Shown here in pieces: positions 43,724 through 55,700 of a stretch of DNA of 64,000 bases. The DNA lies in NCBI GenBank assembly GCA_016858145.1, contig JAEHOE010000031.1, positions 930,001 to 994,000 on the forward strand, written 5' to 3'. A program made the translations under genes and the position numbers. The notes under the pieces were generated by a model. The model did no database searches. It was not told the DNA's origin and saw only the letters and a list, made by a program, of their open reading frames with translations. Source of the DNA: Edaphochlamys debaryana. Its lineage: Eukaryota; Chlorophyta; Chlorophyceae; Chlamydomonadales. Position 1 is the stretch's first letter, and every line of letters starts with the position of its first letter.

Positions 43724-46700
43724 CTAGTCGCTCTCACCAATCGCCGACAGCGGGTGCCGACGGCCGCTGCCGTTCCCGCCGGCCTCCGCCCTGTTACCCC
43801 CGGTTCCCGACGAGCTACTCCGCGGCCGTGGCTCGCCCAGGATCTCCGGCTGGCCCGAGTAGCTCACCCTGGCCCCACGGCCGCCACGCGAGGGCGGCGG
43901 CCCCGCAGCGCCCGGGTCCGTGGAGCTGGGCCTCCGCAGCAGGCCGCCCGTGTGGGGCCCGGCCTCCATGGAGCTGGGCCGCCGCGGCCTGGCGGCGGCG
44001 CTGACGGGCCGCGCCGCGGCACTGAGCGGCCGCGTCCCGGCGCTCAGCGGCCGGCTGGCCTGGCGGCTGGCGGCGGCGCGGCGGCGGCGCGAGCCGTCGC
44101 TGTCGCTGCTGTCGCTGCCGCTGGCGCCGTCGGCCCGGGCCTTGCGCCCCTCCGACTCAGAGCCGTGGGCTTCGTCTTCCTCCTCGTCGCTGTGACCGTC
44201 AGTCGCATGCAGCCGCCGCCGCGTAATGCGCCGCTGCGTGATCTCGTCCGCGCGCTTGGCGGCGGCAGCCGCCGTCAGCTCGGACGCCGCCAGGGCGAAC
44301 TTCATCATGGCCTGCATGCGCCGGCCCTGCGGCTCCGCCTCCGCCGCGCCCGCCGCCGGCGCGCCGCCAGCGCCCGCCGGCGCAGCGCTCGCCGCACGCC
44401 GCACGCGCGCCGCGACGGTGGACGCAATGTTGTCCGCGCCAGCGGCCGGCTCCTCGGGCCGGAACCACGCGGATGTCTTGCGGATAAAGCCGCGGATGAC
44501 GCCGGGTGCGGGCTCCGGCGCAGGCGCGGGCGCCGCCGGCTCCTCCGCCACCTCGCCAAGCCCTGGCTCGCGTGCTGTGTTGGGCCCAGATGCGTCCTCC
44601 GGCGCCACGCGATTCATGGTCAGCATGCGCCGCACGCCCCGCATGAGGCCCGTGCCCCAGCCGCCGACGGCGGTGACGGGTGCGCCCGACTCGCTGACAC
44701 GGAGCTGAGCGTCGTCCCCCTCCGGCGCGACGCCACGTGCCATCGTCATCAGCCGTACGAACCTGCCGTACAGGCCCGGGCCCTTGGCGTCCGCCGCTGA
44801 GGCGGCGGCGCTCGCCGCCAGCGCCTGCCGGAGGTACGGCGGCGTGACGGCGGGGTTGAACTGCCAGCGCGGGCCGACGCCGGCGGCGAGCGCAGCCGCG
44901 ACGGCGGCGCTCGGCTTGTTGGCGGCGGCTGCCGCCACCGCCGCCATCTCCGCCGCGCTGCCGCCAGCGCTGGCGCGCCGCATGGCTTCGGTCTTCTTGG
45001 CCAGCTCCGCCTTGCGCGCCACCGCCAGCGCCGCCTGCGCCGCCTGCTGCTTCCGAAAGGCCTCGGCGATCTGGGTCCCCTCGGGCCCCGCGATGAGGTC
45101 CACGTAGTGCGGCGCGTCGCGGCGGTCCGCGCGCCAGGCCTTCTTCTTGCGCATGCGGTTGGCGCGCATGCGGGTGCGCCAGCGGCGCTGTGGGGGCGGA
45201 GGCCGGGGCGGAGGTTGGTAGAGGCAAAGGGGGTTGAGGGGTTGAGGAGTGTGTGTCGACTTCGACCGTGCGCATAGACAGAGCACGATGGCAGGCGGGT
45301 CTCGTGAGGGCGGCGCGCGAGCGGGGAAGGAGCAGCGAGGCCGTGCGCTAGCATCCCCTCTGCCATCCCAGCGGGTGCCTGCCTCCCTCCCCTCTCAACA
45401 CCTGCCCCCTGCCCCCGTGCGCTAGCATTCCCTCTGCCGTCCCAGCGGGCCCCTGCCTCCCTCCCTTCCCATCTACTTCGCCCCCCCGCCCGCCTTTAAC
45501 CCCCCCCCCCACACGCACCTGGATGAGCATGACGCTGACCGCCACGTTGAAGCGCATCTGCTCATCCGGCTGCGCCGAGTTGAGGTCGCGGAAAAAGGCT
45601 TCGATAAGGCCCTCAAGGGAGGCCTGGGGGTCGGGGTGGGGGTGGGGGCGGGAGTGATGAGGAGGTCGAAGTATGGCAAGACAGAAACACGGCCTCAAGA
45701 AGGCGGCGTAAGGCCGGGAAAGGGCCTCGAACCCAGTCCGTTGCGCGCTAGCTGGCTGGGACTCTCGCTGATTGCAGGCAGGGCGTGCAGGGGCTCAAAA
45801 CCACACCACTCAACCCTCCACCCAAGCCCCTTCGCCAATCCCAGCCCCGCACCCGGTCGCGCCCTCACCTTGAGCTGCCCCTCGGGGATCTCCACCTGGC
45901 TGGTGCGCTTGACCAGCTCGAAGGCGGTCTTGTGGAAGGGCACGCGGCCGTTGACTAAGGGGATGTCCAGGTCGTACACGAACCTTGGTAAGGGTTAGTA
46001 AGGGAGGGAGGAAGCGGCGGGGAGAGGGGGCGTCAGAGACGGCACTCGTGTGCATGGGGGCAAGCGGGCGAGCGAGGTGTCAGATTGGCGGCGTCCGCAC
46101 GTCCGCACACCTCCCAGCAAGAAGCAAAGCAGGCAGAGGCATGCGGCCAAGGTCGCCACCCGCATGCAGTCACCCCCTCCCTTCGGCGCCGTCCGCCCTA
46201 GGTCTCCGCGGACGCACCTGAGCACCTCCTTGTTGTCTGCGTACGGCCCCAGCCCCAGCGGCGGATCCAGGCGCAGCAGCAGCTCCTCCAGCGAGGATGG
46301 CGAGATGGATCCAGATCCATCGTCGTACTCTGCCCACAGCAGCACGAAGTCCTCCAGGTTCTGTGGGGTACGAGGCGGCACACAACAACCGAAAGCAATG
46401 CGCTCCCGCTGGATCCTTGGCCCACTGCCCCGTACGTAACACGCTACCGCCTATTGTGGGCGGCACGAGGGCGAGGAGACGATGGCAAGCAACGCGACCC
46501 CCACTGCCATACGATGACCACAGGTCCTTGGCGCACTGCGCCTCTCCCCACACAGCCCCTTCACAGCACACAACCCCCCCTGCTGCTCGCCCTCTTCCCA
46601 CCTCGGGCGTCAGCTTCCATGCGTCCTGCTCGTGCGTCTTCTCGAAGTTCTCAATGATGACGGCCGTGAAGAGGTTGAGCATGATGACGGCGATGATGAG

Positions 46701-49700
46701 GAAGAAGGTCAGGAAGTACGGCACCGCCAGCCAGGAGCCGCAGTTGCCGGCGGACTTGTCGCAGTCGGGTGGCTACGGGGCGGGGGGTGGGGGTGGGGGG
46801 CGGGCGGAGGTGGGGCAGAGGTCGGACGGAAGTCGGACAGAGGTCAATGGTGTTGGTTGGCTATGCTGTTCGTTACCCTCGTGCGCCGTACCTGGATCAT
46901 GCAGCCGTACATAAGGTCCGTCCAGTTGTCGCCCGTGGCCACTCGGAACAGCGCCGACAGGGCGTACAGGAAGTTGTAGAAGTTGGCCGAGGAGTTGATG
47001 GCCTCATTGTCGTTCTGGCGGACCTGTGGGGGGTGAAGTGGAAAGGGACATGGAGAAAGTGGAGAAGTGGTAAGAAGTGATCAGTTGAGAAGGACGTTGG
47101 GCGGTCAAGGCAGGTGCTTCGGCAAGGCAGCAGCGGGCTGAAGATGCCGGGTAAAGGCGCGAGAGGGAGCAGGGAGCAGGGAGCAGATGTACGGCATGCC
47201 AACTGCATCTCCACCTGTCCCCTCGAGCCCTCACGGAAAATGGAGAAGAGGCTTACCTTGCCGAACAGCAGTACCCCCACGTACGCATACCTGGGAGCAC
47301 GGGGCAGGTGGGGGAAGGCGATTAGGGTAGGTTCAGCTTGCCTCCGCGTCCCCCCCTTCAAGGCCCCCCTCCCCCCGACCCACATGAAAAACTCCCCCCG
47401 ACCCACATGAAAAAGAACACGCCAATGAGTGCGCCGACGTTGCCGAAGGCGGGCAGCGACATGACCAGCGACTGGAACAGCGTCTTGATGCCCTGTGAGG
47501 GGAGGGGGCATGGTGGTGAAAGTTGGCAGCGGCTCAGCTGGGGGCCTGGGTCCCGTGCCGAACCAAGCCCTGCACCCCAACACCGCCCCCACCGACTTCC
47601 CCTCCCTGGCAACCTCCTTCCTCGCTCCCCGCCCCACCGCCCTGACCCCTGCCGCGCCGCACTCCCCGCCCGCCCGCCCCTCACGCCGCAGCCCAGCACG
47701 CGCGCCCCACCTTGCTCTTGCGCACCAGGCGCATCACGCGCAGCAGGCGCTGCAGTCGGAAGATGCGCAGGATGCGCATGAAGCCCGTGTGCAGGAAGGA
47801 CAGCGCCACGTCCAGGATGCCGGCCACCACCAACACGAAGTCAAAGCGGTTCCAGGGGTCCTGCGGAGGAGTAAGGGGGGTTCGTAGGGACAGGGAGCGT
47901 TTGTGACGGGGTGGACGGCAGCGCAACGGGGCTGGCGGCAGCGTAACGGGGCTGTAGATCTTATGGAGCTCCTGGGCCCCGCGAGCTCGTAACCAGGCCC
48001 CACACCCGTACTGGGCCCGGCAGGAGAATTCCAGACGCGGTCGCACCTTGAAGTACAGCTTGGAGCCCAGGCCGTAGATCTTGAGGACCGCCTCGGCCGC
48101 ATAGACGGCTGTGAAGGCAATATTGAGCTTGACCTGCGGTGGGGCGTTAGTGCGCGGAACAAGAGTCGGGCGATGCGTATATTCATTGGTACACGCGCAA
48201 GCCACGCACGCGCTCCTGCAGCCGGCAGCCGCCTGCGGTCCCCAGCCACCCAACGTGGCCAACCGTCATCCCAACCGCCGCTCCAACCGCCAACCGCTCA
48301 CCCCCACGACGGACGCCATGGGCGGCTCGTCGTACCACGTGGCCGCCAGCAGGGCCACGTTGAGGATGATGACCACCATCATGCCGCGCTCGAAGCCGGG
48401 GCTCTGCACCAGGCGCCAGCACCGCAGCCGCAGCCGGCCCTTTGGCAGCGCGGACTTCTCGGGCGGGCGCAGGCGGAACACCATCTTGGACAGCTCCACC
48501 CACTCCTGCGGTGGTAAGCACCGGTAGGTTGGGAACGCAAACGAGAAGGCAGGGGTGACGTTGGCAGAGGTCAAGGTGGCGTGGAACCGCTACGGTTGGG
48601 AGCAGGTAGCGGAAGGGCGCTGATGGGAGCCCGCAGCCCGCAGCCCGCGGCACTGCAGCCCCCCGTGCGCGCACGCGCCTGCTGCTTGGACGTGAGGAAG
48701 GCCGAGCCGGTGGTGCTCATGTTGCGGATCTTGGAGAACTGCGAGAAGATGACTCCCACGTACAGGTTGAGCAGCGTGAAGGCCACCACCACCGTGAAGC
48801 CCACGAACCTGGGCGGGGGCAGAGGCAGGGTACGGTCCGAAGGATTTAAGTTTTGCGCGAGAGTTTTGCAGCCCGGGAGGCAGAGCGCAGCTCGGGCGCA
48901 GAGCGGCCGAGCCCAGCCCAGCCCAGCCTGGCAGCGGTGCTCACCAGAGGAAGGCCGCGGGGTTGGCGTTGAGGTGCGGCTGGTCGCCCTTCTCCGCCGG
49001 CGCCGACATGGCCGCCGTCATGATCTCGCTGTAGCCGTTGAGGGTGGCCACCACGAAGCACGACAACAGCGCGTTGCCCACTGGGGGTGGGGGCGGGGGG
49101 TAGGGGGTGGGGAAGGGTGGGGAGGAGAGGTGGGGAGGAGGGGCAAACCGTTGAGTGGGGCGGTCAGAGCTGAGTGTCAATGAGTCGTCTCATCAGGGAG
49201 GAGTGCGCCCTTGTACACTAGAAGCGTTTGGGAAGGGACAGAGGGCGTAGTGCGAGGAAGCGCAAGGCAAGGAGAGGCTGTTGGCGTGGGAGGTGGCTGC
49301 TCACCGTTGTCGAAGTTGGGCCAGATGTTGTCCCACGACCGCACAGTGACCAGCCCCGTGATGGGGTCGATGAAGGTGCCCACGCACGTGTCCTTGCCCG
49401 ACACCGTGGGGTCGTTGCAGCTGCGGGTGCGGAGCACATTGAACAGTCCTCAGTGGGGCGCATACAATACTGGCCACAAAGATACAACACCCTGGCGCGT
49501 GGCCACGGTGACAAGGCAGACCTCATGCCGCCGAGCCAACCCCATCACCCCAACGTTGCCCCCATTCATGCCCCGACCGGCATGCCACGACCTGGAGTGC
49601 ACGCACCGCACCGCACCCAGCCCCACCTGTACAGCTTGCCGCTGAAGAGCTGCACGCCCAGGATGGCGAAGATGAGGAGGAACATGACGCACAGCACGCT

Positions 49701-52700
49701 CACGTGCGCCATGGCGGACAGCGACAGCACCACCGACTTGAACACCAGCCGCATGCCCGCGCTGCGCGTGAGGAGCCGCAGCGGCTTCAGCGCGCGCAGC
49801 ACGCGCAGCGCAGCCGCGGCCTGGCGTGCGGGGCGGGGCGAGGGGGGCGAAGCGGTGAGGGGAGGGGGGCCAGGGGAGTCCAAGAGCAGGCTGGGGTGGG
49901 TGCCTCTGGTACAGGTGCGGGGAAGGGCAGTGCTCCCTTGAGCCGGTCTTCCCCCGTGTGTGTCCACCCACCCTGAGGTCGAAGGCCGTGAGGCACAGCT
50001 CCAGCAGCCCTGTGACCACAACCAAGAAGTCCACCTAGGGGAAGTGGGGAAGCGGGGGATTGCGGAGAAGTGAAAACCGACGCAAGGCAGCCGGGGATAA
50101 GTGACGGGGGTTCGAGCGCACGAGCGGCCCCGGCCTAGCACATTTTAACCCGTGGTGTCGGCAGAGGCTCCCCGGCCATGGCGGCCGAATGGCAGCGTTG
50201 GCGCACCTGGTTGGTGACCTGCTTGATGTAGAGCACAAAGGTCCACGCATAGATCTTGACCAGCATCTCAACCGTGAAGATGCCGGTGCACACCTGCAGC
50301 ACATGGTGCCGTACAACTGGCATCAGGTCTAGCGCAGACGGCGCGACTACGCCCTACAGCGGCCGTGCCTTCCCGACAACCCTTTTCAAGCAACCACTCT
50401 GGGGCCCGCTCAGAATGCGCGCTCCTGGTCCCCTACCCCCGCCCGATACCGCACAGCGGCCCCACCGCGTTGGAGTAGTACAGGAAGCGGTCAAGCGTCG
50501 AGCCTGGCCGTACGGCAGGGCCCTCGAGCGTCATGCAGCCGCAATTGAACACGATGATGGCAAAGAGGATGTACTCGAAGGCCCTGGTGGGGATGGAGCG
50601 TGGGTGGTACCGGCATAATAAGAGACGAGAAGTTGACTATCTAGTACGGGCGAGGGCGAGGGGCAGTACCGGTACGCGTAGGCGCTGGAAGGAGCACACG
50701 GACCAGAGGTGTCGAAGCCAACGTTGGATCGTACATTGCCGTACTATCCGTAAGGAGGATGCCATCCGCCGTACCTGCTGTACACCATGCGGTAAACCTT
50801 GCGCCGCGCCCGGTTCTCAGGGCCAACGAGGAACAGCGTCTTGCCCTCGAGCGGAATGCGTCCGTCCACGTGCCGCTTCTTCTTCTTCTTGCGCTTCTCC
50901 TCCGCCTCCGCGTCGGCACCCTCGCCGGCCCCCTCCCCTGCCGCTCCCTCGACGCCCGCTGGCAAGATGCCGTCCGCTCCCGCCAGCTTGGCGGCTGTTG
51001 CGGCAACCTCGCCTGGGCGAGCGGTCTTGGCCCCATTGTCATCTGCGAGTGATTCCTTTGGGAGTCAGCAGTTAAAATATGAGGTTGACTGTAGCTGCAA
51101 TCCAGAGCGATGTCGAACAACACCAACGACCGAGATGCTACAAGCTCACCAGTCAGGGCGGTAGTGGCGCGACTGCCAATCGTACAAGAGCTGTCGTAGT
51201 GGTCGAGGCTGTCGGCTGCGGACAGAGCGCCCGAGGCGTTCTGCTCCGATCTCGAGAAACCGGCCCGACCCGACTGAGGCGACGGCCGCTCTCCGGGCGC
51301 TGTTCCCGCCGCCGCCGCATCAGGCGGGAGCACGAGGGACACGCGCGCTCGCGCACGGGTGTGCGGGGAGGGCGCTGCCTGCGTTGTGTCGGTGCCGGCG
51401 GGTGAGGGCAGCGCCCCAGCGCCAGCGTCGGCGGCAGCAGCGTCGGCGGCGGCGGAGATGGGCGGCGCACCGGGCGGCACACGCTTGGAGGGGCCGCGGG
51501 AGGCTGGGGGAGGCCTGGGACGGTCTGGGTCCGACAGGTCCGACGAGGAGGAGGTGGATGAGGTGAGGCTCACGGCGCCACCCCCCGTTGCAAACGCCGA
51601 CGGCTTGTCAGCTGCCGTGCTTGAGCGAGCGGGTGCTCCGGCCGCCGCCTGAGACGGCACCACCGTTGGCGCCGTCACCCTCCTCCCGCCGGTGCCAGCG
51701 GCGGCGGCGGCTCCGGCGCCAGCGGCGCCGGGGCTGGTCCCAAACATGGGTGGCACCGTCGGCCGCATGCCTAGCTGCTGCGCGCCCCCGTTCCCAGAAC
51801 CCCGCACCGGCTTGACGGAAAGCGTCTGCGTGACCCCCGGCCGCTTGGACGGCGAGCCCGGGCCGCCAGCGGCGTCGTCCGACGCGCGAGGCGACTTGGG
51901 GCCGCGCACCGGCGGCGCCGTGGCGGAGGTCCGCAGCAGCCTGGCGTCAGCGGCGAAGGCCAGCAGGAGCGGGTCGTGTTCTGACATGATGCCGCCGCCC
52001 TCGGCGTCGGAAGATTCGGCGGTGGTGGTTGTGGCCTCGGTCTCGCTGTCCGTGATCGGCCGGCCCGAGCGCCGGCGGTGCGCGCCGCCGCCGACGCTGC
52101 TGCTCCGCCGCTTGCGCCGTACGCCGCCAGCGCCCGCGACGCCGCTGCTGCGCCGGCGGCCAGTGCTGCTGCTGCGCCGCCGCCGGGGCGAAGCCTTCTT
52201 GGCTTCCGCCGGCGCGGCCGGTGACGCCGGCGCCGCCGGTGACGGCGACGGCGCCCGCGCGGCCGGCGGCGTGGCCGGCGGCTCCGCCGCATCAGCGTCG
52301 GCATCGGCGGCGGCCTTGGCCCGGGCCTTATCCATGGCTGCCACCGCCGCCGACGACGTCGCAACGGAGCCGGCAGGCGACGGCGGCTCCGTCGGGACGG
52401 GCAAAGCTGGTGGACGGCGGACGTCTTCCCCAGACTGAGATGTGTGGACCTGGGCTGGCGGCTGCAGGTTGGGCGTCTCTGAGCGGGAGGACGCGCCCGG
52501 GGGGTGCAGGCTCGCGTTGGAGGTGGCGTCGTGGGGCGGGTCATGGGACCGGGCCGGCGGCGGAGCAACAGCTGACACTGTCGGTGCCGCTGCCGCTGCC
52601 TGGCCCTGGCGTGTCCCCGCCGCACCAGCTGCGTTCTCCTCGTCGTCACTCTCGTCGCCAAAGGTCGCCACGCCCTTGACGGGGAACTGGTGCTGCCGGC

Positions 52701-55700
52701 CGCCGCCGCCGCCGTTCACAACGCTGCCGCCAACGGAACTGCGGCGGTCAGATGTGATACTGGCGACGCTGGCACGCCCGCCGTTGATGGACCCAGTTGC
52801 GCTCACTCGGTGGTCGCTGCCCGGGCCCATGCCAGTAGCGCTCGTGCGGTGCCCGTCGGTGATGCTCGTACGGCGCCCGCCATTCGGCATGGCCAAGATG
52901 TTGTCATCAATGTCCTCCGCATCAACCCCACCCCTGCCGTACATCATCGCCGCCACCGACAGCGCGGCAGCTGCCGACGGCGACGTCGGCGGGTGCGCAG
53001 GGTCCGGCATCGCCGCTGGCGGCCGCGGCGGGAGCTTGCTGCCGCCTCCGCCGCCGGCTGCTGGAGCCGCGGTCTCGAAGCTGCGGGCTCCGCCAGCCAA
53101 GCCCGGGCCGTGGACTAGGAGCGGCGCGGCGCCGGCACCCGCTGATGCATTGGAGGCCACCCGGACAGCGACACCGTCCGCCTCACCGCTGGCCGTGCCG
53201 CCGGCGGAACCCCCGCCGCCGCCGCCTCCCAGCCCTGGGCCCCCGAGCATCGATGACGTGTTTGAGGCGAAGGACGCGAGTGCGGGGCTGAAGGAGCGGG
53301 AGACGGGCACGGGGCCCCCAAGCCTGTGGGCCTGCAGCTCCGCCTGGGCTGTGGGCGACGGCACGACGGGCGGGCCCGCAAACAGGCCCTCCACCTCCTC
53401 CAAGTCCTTGGTGGGCGTGCGTGCGCGCGCCGGGATGGCTAGCCGCGGCGGAGCCGCACCGCCGTTGGCCTGCCTTGCCTGCGCCGCCGTGGGATGCGAC
53501 GGCTCGGCAACGGCGAACGAGCTGGCGGTTTCTGCCGAGCCCCCCACCGACGGACCGGTCGGCGAGGGCGAGGCGGACCGTAGGAGCGGCGCGGGCTGGC
53601 GCAAGGGAGACGACGGCTCCGAGGGCCCCCGCATGAAGCCAGCCAGCAGGTCAGACTCCTCCCCGTTGACCGCATCCGCAGCGCTCACACCGCCCCGGGG
53701 TGACGCCTGGGGCTTGGTCCCGGCCTGGAGGTAGGGCCGGGACGGCTTGGCGCCGGGCGGGGGTGCGGCACCGGGCGGCTGAGGCTGTGCCGACGGCGCG
53801 CCCATGCCGCCGCGAGGGGTCGTGCCACGGGGCGTCATGCCGCCATTGGCCCTGGGAGTCGTGCCTCCGCCGCTGCGGGGAGAGTTGGCTGCGCCTGCAG
53901 CGGCATTGGCTTCCGATGCTGCGGCCGCGCGCCGTGCCTGCGCCTCACGCTGAGCCGCCATCACCACCTGAGCCGGTGGCGGGTTCGAGAAGGCAGCGGT
54001 GTAAGGACTCGCCGCCGCTGCCGCGCCGCCAGTGCCACCGCCAGTCTGAGCGCGGCGTGTTGCCGGCCGCTCTGTCGCCTCGCCGAGGGGACCAGGACCC
54101 GAACTTGGATCCACCTCGCATCTAAGGCCTGCTGGATCCAGATGGCGGCTGGTGCCGTACCACTCTACGCCCTCGGCCATGGGTCCCGGACGCCGGGCGG
54201 TGCCGTCAGCAGCATTGACGCTGCCGCCGCTTCCTGCCACCGCCGCCGAGGCTGCCGCCGCCGAGTTCGCCATGTGCGTGCTGCTCGCACTGTCGTACAT
54301 TGCCGTACCGCCCTCGGGCACAGCGCGCAGGTTCGCGGGCGCTGCCGCCTTGTCATCCCCCGATCCGCCTGCGCCTGCTTCCGAACCGTGCGCCCCGGTA
54401 AGCTGCATCGCGCTCTGCGACACAGCACGTGACGCGACACCCGGCGGCGGCGGCGGCGGTGCTCCCGGCTTGTCAGACGGAGCCGTGCCGTCCGCCCTGG
54501 CGTTGCCCTGGCCGGTGGGGGTCTGGGCTCCCGATGCGATGAATGAGCCGCCGCCCGATGAGCGCCGGCTGCCGATGGAGGAGCGGCGGCTCTCGATGGA
54601 CCGACGCACGGAGCCGATGGCGGAACCCATGGCGCTCCGCATGCGGCTGGTCCAGCTGGTGTTGGCGCCCTGGGGAACGAGGCGGCGTGGGAGTGGAAAC
54701 CCGGTGTTAGGGCCGAGGCAAAATGGTGGAGCTCGGTGCTGATGGAGCACGGGACACGCGGCAGCCTCGGACAGCGTGTCAATGCCGTACGGCCATACCT
54801 GGGTGTCGTACTTGGCTTCGAAGGCCTCCAGCGTGACTGCCAGGAACAGGGTGAGCAGGATGTACTTGCCCACCACGATCCAGGCAACGAAGAACAGCGA
54901 GGCCGCGTAGTTGGTGGCCCGGATGGTTTCGTACATGTTGACCTGGTAGTTCTCCAGCGTCAAGATCTGTCGGTTGGGTGGTTGGCAGTCTCAGTCAGCA
55001 GTTGATCGTGAGGGCGATCAAACAACAGGCACATCATAAGGGGGGGGTAACATCAACGGAAGACGCCGGGCTTACGTTGAAGGTGGTGACCAAGGAGTTG
55101 AGGAAGGTGTTGAAGTTGGGGTAGGTGTCCCGCCCCAGCTCCAGCCCGCCGAATACGTGCAGCCCCACGATGGCGAACACCACCTGCGGGCAGCATACGC
55201 ACATGGCACCAGGGTGGTCCTCACGGGTCAACAGGCGCAGGCGATACACATGCAACAGAGAGGGCAACGCGCAAGCCACAACACCGAGATGGGTGCGATA
55301 AGCACGGTCCTTCATGCGCCCTTTCCTTTCGCGCACGCACCCAGAACAGCGCTATGAGCACGGCGATGGCCGCGAAGGAGTTGAAGGCGGCCAGCAGCAT
55401 GGCGGCGATCTTGCGCAGCGGGCCCAGGTAGCGGAAGGCCTTGAGCAGGCGCAGCGCGCGGAAGGCGCGGAGCGCGGCCAGAGCGCTGGTGGGGGCGGAG
55501 GTTGGGGGCATGGGCATGGGCAGGTGAAGGTTGCGGGCCAGTCACCCCCAGGTCAGGGTTTGGCTGAAGAGTGATCACCCGGGATGAGAGCCCGCATGCG
55601 CTCCCGGCCGTGGCTCACTTGAGCGAGCTGCCCGACCCGACCACGGAGAGGATGATCTCCAGCCACGACATTATGACCACCACGGCGTCAAACAGGTTGA

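Noticed and set aside
43592..44800. 402-residue plus-strand frame opposite the channel's last exon
   Set aside because: Arg/Ala-rich shadow of the minus-strand coding tail, which closes in phase with the IQ region.
51692..53734. Long plus-strand frames (248 and 430 residues) opposite channel exon 17
   Set aside because: Shadows of the GC-rich loop-coding exon; the minus frame joins cleanly to S6 of repeat II and S1 of repeat III.
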